Below are positions 1 through 7,789 of a DNA stretch of 64,000 bases, one piece after another. The notes beneath the pieces were generated by a model. It did no database searches. It was not told where the DNA came from and was given only the letters and a program-made list of their open reading frames with translations. The position numbers were made by a program, and so were the translations under genes. The stretch comes from Agaribacterium haliotis (lineage in GTDB: Bacteria; Pseudomonadota; Gammaproteobacteria; Pseudomonadales; Cellvibrionaceae). Position 1 is the stretch's first letter. Each line of letters begins with the position of its first letter. Where the stretch lies: contig NZ_NKQJ01000013.1 of the NCBI RefSeq assembly GCF_002312815.1, forward strand, positions 46,722 through 110,721, written 5' to 3'.

Positions 1-1
1 T

Positions 2-415
2 GCGCTCGCCCAAGAGCAGGCTCAGCCTTTGCTCTATCGAGCTTATGAAGAGAGCCTGCAGAAACTTAGCGAGGTTCAGTTACAACCGCAACTACAACAA
101 ATATTGTTGCGCCGTTTTGAATTTTGTCTGCTTGCCGAGCTTGGTTTTGCGCTCGATTTTGAACGCTCTGCAGATGGCAGCATAATCGCTGATAGCCGCG
201 CGCGTTTTCGCTTTGAGCCGGGGCGGGGTTTTTGCCCGGAATACAATTCGGCGCCGCGCAAAGATATTCGCTATTTTAGCGCCGAGCAGCTTGGTGCGAT
301 TGCTGAGCAGCGCTGGAGTAGCGAGAGCTTGCGAGCGGCTAAGGCTCTGGTGCGCCTGGCGCTGCCTCAGTTAATTGGCCACGAGCCGCTCAAGGCCAGG
401 GAGCTGTTTCGCTGA
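2..415 (+). CDS. recO: DNA repair protein RecO, C-terminal part (5' end outside window)
   Basis: The reading frame is open from the left edge to the TGA at 413-415, so this is the last ~137 residues of a protein usually about 230-250 long. The segment with LLRRFEFCLLAELGF and the terminal LIGHEPLKARELFR match the RecO C-terminal helical domain. RecO works with RecR to load RecA on SSB-coated single-stranded DNA in gap repair. The N-terminal OB fold is not in the window. The gene converges on the barA-type gene with only two bases between the stop codons. The usual downstream pdxJ is not here. Confidence 0.85.
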   Translation, partial: ALAQEQAQPLLYRAYEESLQKLSEVQLQPQLQQILLRRFEFCLLAELGFALDFERSADGSIIADSRARFRFEPGRGFCPEYNSAPRKDIRYFSAEQLGAIAEQRWSSESLRAAKALVRLALPQLIGHEPLKARELFR

Positions 416-417
416 GA

Positions 418-3231
418 TTAATCGGCCGGTGAAAACAGCGCGCTTAAATCGTGTTCGCTGCTCCACTGCAGCAGCTCGTCTATATGTTTAAACAACTTGT
501 CCATGTCGGCCTGTTCGTAGCTGCGTTTAATGTTTAGTTGCTCGTCGAGTTTTTTAGTAAGTGGTTGTAATTGGGGTACACCGCAGTAGCAGCAAGCTCC
601 GTGAAGTCGGTGTACGAGCTCGTAGAGTTTGTCGATGTCGTTATTTTCACAGGCCTTGAGCATGACCGGAGCTTCTTTTTCGAGGCTTTCAATCAGCATT
701 TTTAACATGTCGTGGGCCAAGCTTTTATCGTTCTTGGCAAGTTTTAAGCTCGCGCTTATATTGACTGGGCTGAGCACTAATTCAGCGTTGTCTGCATCTT
801 GGTTTTCGCTGCTGCTGTTATTAAGAGCATTTAATGTTTGCGGCGCAGGGCGTTGAAGTGGGGCGGCACTTTTGCTTTTAGCACTGACGACCCAGCGATC
901 GATAATACGCCCCAGTGCTTTGCTGTTTAGTGGTTTGCTGAGAAAATCATCCATGCCTGCAAGCAGTAATTTACTGCGCTCTTCTTTGATGTCTCTTGCG
1001 GTCAGAGCAACAATTGGAGTGCGACGTTCGCCCGCTTCGTGGCGGCGTATGCGCAAAGTTGTCTCAAAGCCATCAAAGTCGGGTAGTTGTATATCCATAA
1101 AAACGAGATCGTACTGCTGTTTTTGGCAGCGCTCTATCGCTTCGCTGCCACTGCGCGCGAGGTCAACGGTGGCGTTAAAATCCTGTAACATGGCGCGCGC
1201 GATTTTTGCATTTGCTGCATTGTCTTCGACCAATAACAACTGCATTGATGTTGATGCGCTGCTGGCGTTGGCGCTTAGGCCTTTGTTTAACCGCACCACG
1301 CCGAGTTGATCTAACAAGCCCCGGCGCAGGCGCGCGCTTTGTAAAGGGTGTTGGGCAATAAAACTATCGTGATTGCTTAATATTTTTTGTACAGCTTCGT
1401 ACTGGCCCATCGGCGCAATCACGACGGTTGGAATTTGCAATTCGTCATGCAGGCTTTTCACGGTTTGCTGCAACAGGATTTTATCGAGTGTTTGCCGGGA
1501 GGTCTGCGCTTCAATGACGGCTAATGGCAGGTAGCGCGCGTGTTTAATGGCTTCGTCGCGCAAGCGTTTGGCTTGAGTTAAAATATCCGAAAAGCTGCGA
1601 GCTCGCCACTGGTTGATATTGAGCTCGCCCAAGCGCGAGGCAATTTCCCGGTAGGCGCGGTCATTTGACGAAAATACCAAGGCGTGTACCTGAAAGTTGG
1701 CGTCGATGTACTTGCTGGGTACATGGTCGGCCTGCTCGACGCCAAGTTTGAGTTCGACGCTAAAGCCACTGAGCTCATCTTGTTCAAGTAGATCGATTTT
1801 TCCCTGCATATGTTCAGCGATGCCCTTGGCGATCGACAGGCCGATGCGCGCGCCGGAATAAACCTGGGTTTCTATTTCATCCCTGTGCCAGCTCTCAAGT
1901 TCCTGCGGAAGTTCGCCGTCGCAGCGAATATTTACTCTCAACTCAACGCTGCTGTCATCACTGCTGAGCTGTTCTGCATAAATCTCCACAAAACTGCAGC
2001 GTTCAAACTTGAGGGTATTGCTAATTAAATTCGCGACAACTTGCTGTATGCGTATCGGGTCGCTGTGCAGTGTCTGCGGAATCTCATCATCAAATAGGCT
2101 GTAGAGTTTAATGCCGCGCTCACCGGCAAAATGAGCTTGCAGGCGCAAGGTTTCTTCAATGCACTGGCGCAGATCCATCGCTTTATTTTCTACTTGCAAC
2201 TTGCCGCTTTCTAAACGCGAGAAGTCGTGAATATCGCTGACGATGGTCAGCATGCCTTTGGTGCTCTCTTCAATGGTGTTGATATAGTCGCGTTGGTCGC
2301 TTGAGAGAGCGGTTTTTTGCAGCAATTCAGAAAAACCCAGAATACCGCTAAGTGGGGTGCGTAAATCCTGGCTGGTTTTTTTCAAAAACTCTGATTTCAG
2401 ACGATTCATCTCCACCGCATTTTTGCGCGCCAGGTCGAGATCAATATTTTGTATTTCGACCGTTTCGAGCGATTCGCGCAGCTCCATGCTCGCGTTTTCA
2501 ATGTTCTGGCGCAGTTCCATTTCGTTTTCAACCTGAATGGCAATATTGGCGTTCAGGCGCTGGAGCAGGCCGGCAAAGATACCGGGGCGATTTAAATTGA
2601 GTGGGCTGATTTCTCGAGTGCGATTATTTTTATCTAGACTTTCGAGTAAATCTTGCAGCGGTTCAAAGATGTCCTGCAGTAATTTGCGGTGATAGAGCAT
2701 GGCAAATACGGTAATACCGAGCGCGATTAAACACAGTAAAAAAAGGTACTGAAGGTTGAGCAGTGACAGCCCGGTTTTGTCTATGGTCGTGATCAGCCAA
2801 GTCGGTTTGCCGTCAGCGTTGTGCCAGGCTTGGCTTAGGTGCAACTGCTGTTGATGCTGCCAGCTTGTCTCACTTATAAAGCGCAGGCCAATGTCGTTTT
2901 TGTCCACCGGCAAACCGCGTTCAAACAGCTTGTCTCCGCGCTCATTGACCAGGGTCAGGGCGATAAAATCGTCGATGGCGAGCAGAGAGTGGGCGCGCTG
3001 TTCGAGATCTTGAGCAATATCACTCGCGCTCGGCGCACTTGTTTGTGGCTCGCGATCAAGCAGAATTTCATTGAGCTGAATGCTGCGCGCGAGCATGTCT
3101 TCGAGGCGCTGTTGGTGAAGCAGGAAAAAAACGCTGGCAATGGCAAATACGGCGATGATAATCATGCCCACGGCAGTGGAACTGAGTTGCCACAAAGTGC
3201 TATCGCTGCGGGCTTCTTTGGCTGTGGCCAT
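418..3231 (-). CDS. barA: BarA/GacS-type hybrid sensor kinase with degenerate kinase core
   Basis: 937 residues. Seen in order: membrane segment ~20-40, periplasmic stretch, second membrane segment ~160-180, linker/coiled coil, histidine-kinase-like region ~275-490, a receiver-like region without a clear acceptor Asp (~510-640), a canonical receiver with Asp713 (VFMDIQLP) and Lys in LSKPL, and an Hpt domain with His877 (HRLHGACCYCG). Order and length fit BarA/GacS, the tripartite kinase for the UvrY/GacA regulator controlling CsrB-type small RNAs. The H-box reads TSQDLRTPL: residue 288 is Gln (codon CAG at 2370-2368) instead of the phospho-accepting His. The G1 box is RCDGELP (438-441) rather than DxGxG, and G2 is altered (GARIGLS). 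Receiver and Hpt look intact. Location beside cysM-relA is as in Pseudomonas gacS. Family call is firm; kinase activity is doubtful. Confidence 0.88.
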   Translation of the reverse strand: MATAKEARSDSTLWQLSSTAVGMIIIAVFAIASVFFLLHQQRLEDMLARSIQLNEILLDREPQTSAPSASDIAQDLEQRAHSLLAIDDFIALTLVNERGDKLFERGLPVDKNDIGLRFISETSWQHQQQLHLSQAWHNADGKPTWLITTIDKTGLSLLNLQYLFLLCLIALGITVFAMLYHRKLLQDIFEPLQDLLESLDKNNRTREISPLNLNRPGIFAGLLQRLNANIAIQVENEMELRQNIENASMELRESLETVEIQNIDLDLARKNAVEMNRLKSEFLKKTSQDLRTPLSGILGFSELLQKTALSSDQRDYINTIEESTKGMLTIVSDIHDFSRLESGKLQVENKAMDLRQCIEETLRLQAHFAGERGIKLYSLFDDEIPQTLHSDPIRIQQVVANLISNTLKFERCSFVEIYAEQLSSDDSSVELRVNIRCDGELPQELESWHRDEIETQVYSGARIGLSIAKGIAEHMQGKIDLLEQDELSGFSVELKLGVEQADHVPSKYIDANFQVHALVFSSNDRAYREIASRLGELNINQWRARSFSDILTQAKRLRDEAIKHARYLPLAVIEAQTSRQTLDKILLQQTVKSLHDELQIPTVVIAPMGQYEAVQKILSNHDSFIAQHPLQSARLRRGLLDQLGVVRLNKGLSANASSASTSMQLLLVEDNAANAKIARAMLQDFNATVDLARSGSEAIERCQKQQYDLVFMDIQLPDFDGFETTLRIRRHEAGERRTPIVALTARDIKEERSKLLLAGMDDFLSKPLNSKALGRIIDRWVVSAKSKSAAPLQRPAPQTLNALNNSSSENQDADNAELVLSPVNISASLKLAKNDKSLAHDMLKMLIESLEKEAPVMLKACENNDIDKLYELVHRLHGACCYCGVPQLQPLTKKLDEQLNIKRSYEQADMDKLFKHIDELLQWSSEHDLSALFSPAD

Positions 3232-3315
3232 GCTGGTCTCCGACCCAGATAAAAGCGCCTAATGTAACCTGCTTCGGCACGCTACGGCCAGTTTTTGCAG
3301 CGCAGGTCCGTCTGT

Positions 3316-3321
3316 TAGAAT
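3316..3321 (+). promoter_or_regulatory. Candidate -10 box for cysM
   Basis: TAGAAT lies 29 bases before the cysM start in the 118-base gap between divergent barA and cysM. No good -35 hexamer is visible; TTTTGC is 17 bases upstream. A GAGG ribosome site precedes the GTG start. The call is by position and hexamer only. Confidence 0.3.
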
Positions 3322-3349
3322 GGGCGGCTAATTCTTTGAGGATGGATCT

Positions 3350-4243
3350 GTGCCCAAACGCTATACAACGATTGAGGATTGTGTCGGCAATACGCCACTG
3401 GTGCGTTTGCAGCGCTTGCCCGGCACCGAGCGCAACGATGTACTGTTAAAACTTGAGGGTAACAACCCCGCAGGCTCAGTGAAAGACCGGCCGGCGATGT
3501 CGATGATTAGCCGCGCTGAAGCGCGAGGCGATATCAAACCGGGCGATAGTTTGATCGAAGCGACCAGCGGTAATACCGGTATTGCACTGGCAATGGCTGC
3601 GGCCGTGAAGGGCTATAAAATGACCTTGATTATGCCCGATAACGCCACCGATGAGCGCAAGGCATCTATGAAAGCCTACGGGGCGGAATTAATTTTGGTC
3701 AGTAAAGAAGCGGGCATGGAAGGTGCTCGCGATCTCGCTCAAAGCATGCAGGCCGAAGGTAAGGGGCGGGTACTGGATCAGTTTGGTAACAGCGATAACC
3801 CGCTGGCTCACTACAGTGGCACCGGCCCGGAGCTGTGGCAGCAAACCGGTGGGGACATCACCCACTTTGTCAGCTCCATGGGCACAACCGGAACCATCGT
3901 TGGCACTTCACGTTATTTGAAAGAGCAGAACCCGAATATTCAGATTATCGGTTTGCAGCCGGACGAGGGCGCCTCGATCCCTGGCATTCGTCGCTGGCCT
4001 GAGGCTTACCTGCCCGCTATATACAGTGACGCCAATATTGACGAGCTTCGCCTTGTCAGTCAGTCGATGGCTGAGCACTGCATGCGCGAGCTGGCCAGTC
4101 GCGAGGGTATTTTTTGCGGCGTTAGTTCCGGAGGGGCAGTCGCGGTAGCACTTGAGCTCGCTCAAAAACTCGAAAACGCGGTGATTGTCGCTATTGTCTG
4201 CGACCGTGGCGATCGCTATTTGTCCGCCGGATTTTTTGATTGA
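3350..4243 (+). CDS. cysM: Cysteine synthase B (O-acetylserine sulfhydrylase B)
   Basis: 297 residues, starting at GTG with GAGG about 10 bases upstream. It makes L-cysteine from O-acetylserine and sulfide or thiosulfate using PLP. The PLP lysine is K45 in NPAGSVKDRP, the phosphate/substrate loop is TSGNTGIALA, and SSGGAV near the end is the C-terminal PLP-contact region. Length matches CysM (~300) rather than the longer CysK. It sits between barA and relA as in Pseudomonas, except that rlmD, which usually follows cysM, is absent and relA starts 42 bases later. Confidence 0.95.
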   Translation: MPKRYTTIEDCVGNTPLVRLQRLPGTERNDVLLKLEGNNPAGSVKDRPAMSMISRAEARGDIKPGDSLIEATSGNTGIALAMAAAVKGYKMTLIMPDNATDERKASMKAYGAELILVSKEAGMEGARDLAQSMQAEGKGRVLDQFGNSDNPLAHYSGTGPELWQQTGGDITHFVSSMGTTGTIVGTSRYLKEQNPNIQIIGLQPDEGASIPGIRRWPEAYLPAIYSDANIDELRLVSQSMAEHCMRELASREGIFCGVSSGGAVAVALELAQKLENAVIVAIVCDRGDRYLSAGFFD

Positions 4244-4285
4244 ATTGGCCTATGCTAGGTCGCTGATAGCAAAACAAGAGAGCCC

Positions 4286-6529
4286 ATGGTCAAAGTTAGA
4301 GAAAACAGCCCTGAAGATGCTGCGGATATTGATATTCACAGCTGGGTGCAACAACTACGTGTGCTGCCAAACGACGAGCTACTCGATGTCGATGAGCCAC
4401 AGCTTGTTAAGGCCTGTGAATTTGCCCGCGCCTGCGAGCAGAGTCAAGGAGACCCCGAAACCAGCTGGGGCGAGGGCAATACCTCGTTTCTCGCCGGCTT
4501 GCACATGGCTGAACTGTTGGCCGACATGCATCTCGATGGCGAGGCGATTATCGCCGCTGTGCTCTACCGAAGTGTGCGCGAGGCCAAAGCCACTGAGCAG
4601 CAGGTACTCGAGCTATTCGGTGAGGATGTTATCAGTCTGATCAATGGCGTTCGGCGCATGGCGGCGATTACCGCGCGTTCGAGCCAGAGCCAGGAGCAGG
4701 TCTTTGGGCGCGACAGCGATGAGCAGGCGGAAAAGCTGCGCAAGTTGCTGGTGGCCATTGTCGACGACGTGCGCATTGCGCTGATTAAGTTGGTCGAGCG
4801 CACCTGTGCGATACGCGCGGTAAAAAATGCCGACGCCGAGCGCCGCAAAAAAGTTGCGCGGGAAGTCTCCGATATTTACGCACCGCTGGCCCACCGCTTG
4901 GGTATCGGCCAGATTAAGTGGGAACTTGAAGACCTGAGCTTTCGCTATCTGCAGCCTTTTGACTACAAATATATTGCCAAGCTGCTCGATGAAAAGCGCC
5001 TGGACCGCGAGAGTTATATCGCGCGTGTAATTGAGTTGATACGCAGCAAGTTAGGCGAAGAGGGCATCGCAGCGGATGTCAGTGGTCGACCAAAACACAT
5101 CTACAGTATTTGGCGCAAGATGAAGCGCAAGAATGTCAGCTTCGCCGAGATCTATGATATCCGCGCGGTTCGGGTTCTGGTGAATAGCGAGCGCGACTGC
5201 TACGGCGCACTTGGCATTGTGCACTCGCTGTGGCGGCATATTCCGCACGAGATGGACGACTATATCGCCAACGCCAAAGAGAACGGGTACCGCTCTTTGC
5301 ACACTGCCGTGCACGGCCCGGAAAATAGGGTGCTGGAGATACAGATACGCACCCACGCCATGCACGATGAGGCCGAATACGGCGTCTGTTCGCACTGGCG
5401 CTACAAAAAAACTGATGTCAATGACGGCGAGGCCGGCTACGAGCAGAAAATTGCCTGGCTGCGCCAGGTGATAGAGTGGCAGGAAAGTGACATTGGTGTG
5501 GCCTGGGACGATCAGCTGCCCAAAGGCATAGAGCAGGACCGAATTTATGTCTTTACGCCCGACGGTCACGTGGTTGATTTACCGCCCGGGGCGACGCCGG
5601 TCGACTTTGCTTTTCGTATTCACACCGATGTTGGCCTGCGCTGTCGCGGGGCAAAAATAAATGGTCGCATTGTGCCGTTGAATCACACATTAAGCACGGC
5701 TGACCAGGTTGAGATCATGACGGCCAACCGCGCTTACCCCAGTCGTGACTGGCTCAACAGCAACTTGGGCTATATCACCACATCCAAAGCGCGCAACCGC
5801 CTGCAGCACTGGTTCAAACTGCAAGATAGGGATCAGAATATCGCCGACGGCCGCGCGTTACTCGATCACGAGTTCCGCCGCCTTGCTCTTGAAAACTTTG
5901 ATTTTGACGCGCTAGCTAAGTCTTTAAATTTAAAGGGGCTCGACGATTTATATGCCGCAGTTGGCGTTGCTGATCTCGGTGTTGAGAAGGTCATCGACGC
6001 GGCAAACCGCATGCTCAACCGCGATAAAGATGTTGAGCCTGTCGTCAATATTGTCGGCAAGGTCAGTGACAGTCACAGCGGCGCCGACGTTTATATCGAC
6101 GGTGTTGGCAACTTGCTTTCTTATATCGCTCAATGTTGTAAACCCGTGCCGGGCGAGCGAATTGCAGGTTATATCACCCTCGGCCGGGGGGTATCGATTC
6201 ACCGCCAGGATTGCAGTAATTTGTTGCGCCATATCGAAGATGAGCCAGAGCGTGTGATCGCCGTTGACTGGGCTGAAGAGCCGAGTGAAAAATACTCGGC
6301 CGTGATTGAGGTAGAGGCCTTTGATCGCCACGGCTTGCTCAGAGACATCACCACCTTGTTGGACCGCGAGCGTATTAATGTCAGTGCAATGCAGACGTTT
6401 TCAAATAAGAAAAAGCACACCGTGGATATGATGTTGACGGTTGAGGTAACGGACTTACAGGATTTGTCGAGAATACTTGCGCGTATTAATCAGCTGCCAA
6501 ATATCTGGTCTGTGCGGCGCAAGGACTGA
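4286..6529 (+). CDS. relA: GTP pyrophosphokinase RelA (monofunctional (p)ppGpp synthetase)
   Basis: 747 residues, close to E. coli RelA. In order: pseudo-hydrolase domain where the catalytic HD pair is replaced by Tyr-Arg (~94-95, AVLYRSVRE), synthetase domain (~240-370, with YDIRAVRVLV and EIQIRTHAMHDEAEYG), TGS domain (~410-480), zinc-finger-like domain with C617-C618 (IAQCCKPVPGE), and a C-terminal ACT domain (~670-745). Loss of the HD pair marks it as ribosome-activated RelA that makes but does not hydrolyse (p)ppGpp. It starts at ATG and is followed two bases later by mazG, so the two are probably co-transcribed. Confidence 0.96.
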   Translation: MVKVRENSPEDAADIDIHSWVQQLRVLPNDELLDVDEPQLVKACEFARACEQSQGDPETSWGEGNTSFLAGLHMAELLADMHLDGEAIIAAVLYRSVREAKATEQQVLELFGEDVISLINGVRRMAAITARSSQSQEQVFGRDSDEQAEKLRKLLVAIVDDVRIALIKLVERTCAIRAVKNADAERRKKVAREVSDIYAPLAHRLGIGQIKWELEDLSFRYLQPFDYKYIAKLLDEKRLDRESYIARVIELIRSKLGEEGIAADVSGRPKHIYSIWRKMKRKNVSFAEIYDIRAVRVLVNSERDCYGALGIVHSLWRHIPHEMDDYIANAKENGYRSLHTAVHGPENRVLEIQIRTHAMHDEAEYGVCSHWRYKKTDVNDGEAGYEQKIAWLRQVIEWQESDIGVAWDDQLPKGIEQDRIYVFTPDGHVVDLPPGATPVDFAFRIHTDVGLRCRGAKINGRIVPLNHTLSTADQVEIMTANRAYPSRDWLNSNLGYITTSKARNRLQHWFKLQDRDQNIADGRALLDHEFRRLALENFDFDALAKSLNLKGLDDLYAAVGVADLGVEKVIDAANRMLNRDKDVEPVVNIVGKVSDSHSGADVYIDGVGNLLSYIAQCCKPVPGERIAGYITLGRGVSIHRQDCSNLLRHIEDEPERVIAVDWAEEPSEKYSAVIEVEAFDRHGLLRDITTLLDRERINVSAMQTFSNKKKHTVDMMLTVEVTDLQDLSRILARINQLPNIWSVRRKD

Positions 6530-6531
6530 TT

Positions 6532-7356
6532 ATGGCTTACAGCATTGATGACTTATTGTATTTAATGCGGCGCTTGCGCAAGGCGGATACGGGCTGTCCC
6601 TGGGATTTAAAACAGGATTTTCGCTCAATTACACCGAGCACCATCGAAGAGGTCTATGAAGTTGTCGACAGCATTGAGCGAGAGGATTGGGCCCACCTCG
6701 GCGAAGAGCTTGGTGATTTGCTATTTCAAATCGTGTTTTACAGCCAGCTCGGTGCCGAGCAGCAGTATTTTGACTTTGACCAAGTCGTTAATCAGTTAAC
6801 GCAAAAACTGCTGCGCCGCCACCCTCATGTCTTTCCCGACGGCAGCTTAGAGAGCGAGCGCAGTCCTGGCGGCGATGAGCAGGCACTGCATATAAGCCAG
6901 CGCTGGGAGCAGATTAAAGCGGTTGAGCGCGCGGCCAAGGGGCTGCAGGCGACGCTCGACGACGTACCCAAAGCGTTGCCTGCCTTACAGCGCGCGCAGA
7001 AGCTGCAAAAACGTGTTGCCAAAGCGGGCATGGATTTCAGCGCTGTCAGCGATGCCATCACTCGTATGAGATCCGAGCTCGATGAGTTAGAAGCCGAACT
7101 GCAGCAAAAAGAATTAAAGCATGAGCGGGTGCAGGCCGAGCTGGGCGATATTTTGTTCTCGGCGGTAAATGTCGCGCGAAAACTCGGCTGTGATGCCGAT
7201 CAAAGCCTGCGCTGCGCCAATATAAAATTTGAACAGCGCATTGAAAAAATGGAAAGTTTATTGCCTGAGGGCAGCCGGTTTGCTGACTACAATGAAGCGC
7301 AACTCGATGAGTTTTGGCAGCGGGCCAAAGCAGAGCTTGCCGTTAAAGAGCATTAA
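6532..7356 (+). CDS. mazG: Nucleoside triphosphate pyrophosphohydrolase MazG
   Basis: 274 residues with two MazG domains. The N-terminal one has CPWDLKQDFRS and the metal-binding helices EEVYEVVDSI...EELGDLLFQIVFY. The second (~170-240) has AELGDILFSAVNVARKLG. It hydrolyses NTPs to NMP and PPi; in E. coli it is linked to relA and lowers ppGpp under starvation. It lies two bases behind relA, the usual arrangement. An internal linker around 140-165 is Lys/Gln rich. Family call is secure; in vivo substrates are not visible from sequence. Confidence 0.95.
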   Translation: MAYSIDDLLYLMRRLRKADTGCPWDLKQDFRSITPSTIEEVYEVVDSIEREDWAHLGEELGDLLFQIVFYSQLGAEQQYFDFDQVVNQLTQKLLRRHPHVFPDGSLESERSPGGDEQALHISQRWEQIKAVERAAKGLQATLDDVPKALPALQRAQKLQKRVAKAGMDFSAVSDAITRMRSELDELEAELQQKELKHERVQAELGDILFSAVNVARKLGCDADQSLRCANIKFEQRIEKMESLLPEGSRFADYNEAQLDEFWQRAKAELAVKEH

Positions 7357-7398
7357 GTTTGCGCTCTCTTTGGCCTGCGCTTAACCGTTTTAGTTCAA

Positions 7399-7734
7399 TT
7401 AAGTATTTGCCGCTTCGCGATAGTGATTTAAATGCTTTCTGGTTAGAGCCTGGAAAGCTGGCGTTGGGCCAGTGTCTTTGTAGATTGGATCGCCAAATTC
7501 ATCGAGCATGGCCACCTCTTTACCGGCGATATAAGGAAAGCTGCGCTCTAGTTCAGCTAGCGCGGCGGACAGCAGCTCACTAATAAGCTGTTCTTGGGTT
7601 CGAAGTGGGTACATGTCGGAAAGCGCAGCTATTTTTGCGGCGTCTTCCAGGGTCAACTTAACTGAATAATTTTCTTCCGTTAGTTCGCCTTTTGCGTGAT
7701 CTTGCCAAAGGCCAGCGAGCTCTTTAATCGTCAT
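7399..7734 (-). CDS. Conserved hypothetical protein, possible ribbon-helix-helix fold
   Basis: 111 residues, start ATG with a strong GAGGGAAG ribosome site. The stretch ENYSVKLTLEDAAKIAAL...QLISELLSAAL looks like a short strand followed by two amphipathic helices, as in Arc/MetJ-type ribbon-helix-helix proteins. The C-terminal part is acidic with a conserved-looking DEFGDPIYKDTGPTP. From memory, similar ~105-residue Pseudomonas proteins carry names such as pilin assembly protein or type 1 pili tip component, with weak support. It lies between mazG (convergent) and the MbaA-like gene. DNA binding or antitoxin-like function would be a guess. Confidence 0.75.
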   Translation of the reverse strand: MTIKELAGLWQDHAKGELTEENYSVKLTLEDAAKIAALSDMYPLRTQEQLISELLSAALAELERSFPYIAGKEVAMLDEFGDPIYKDTGPTPAFQALTRKHLNHYREAANT

Positions 7735-7789
7735 ACGCTTCCCTCTCGAGTAGTTTGCCTACACACATAGTATATAGAATTATTGTAGC

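Noticed and set aside
4564..4894. Antisense frames within relA
   Set aside because: Shadow frames of a high-GC third-position coding gene, with no supporting signals.
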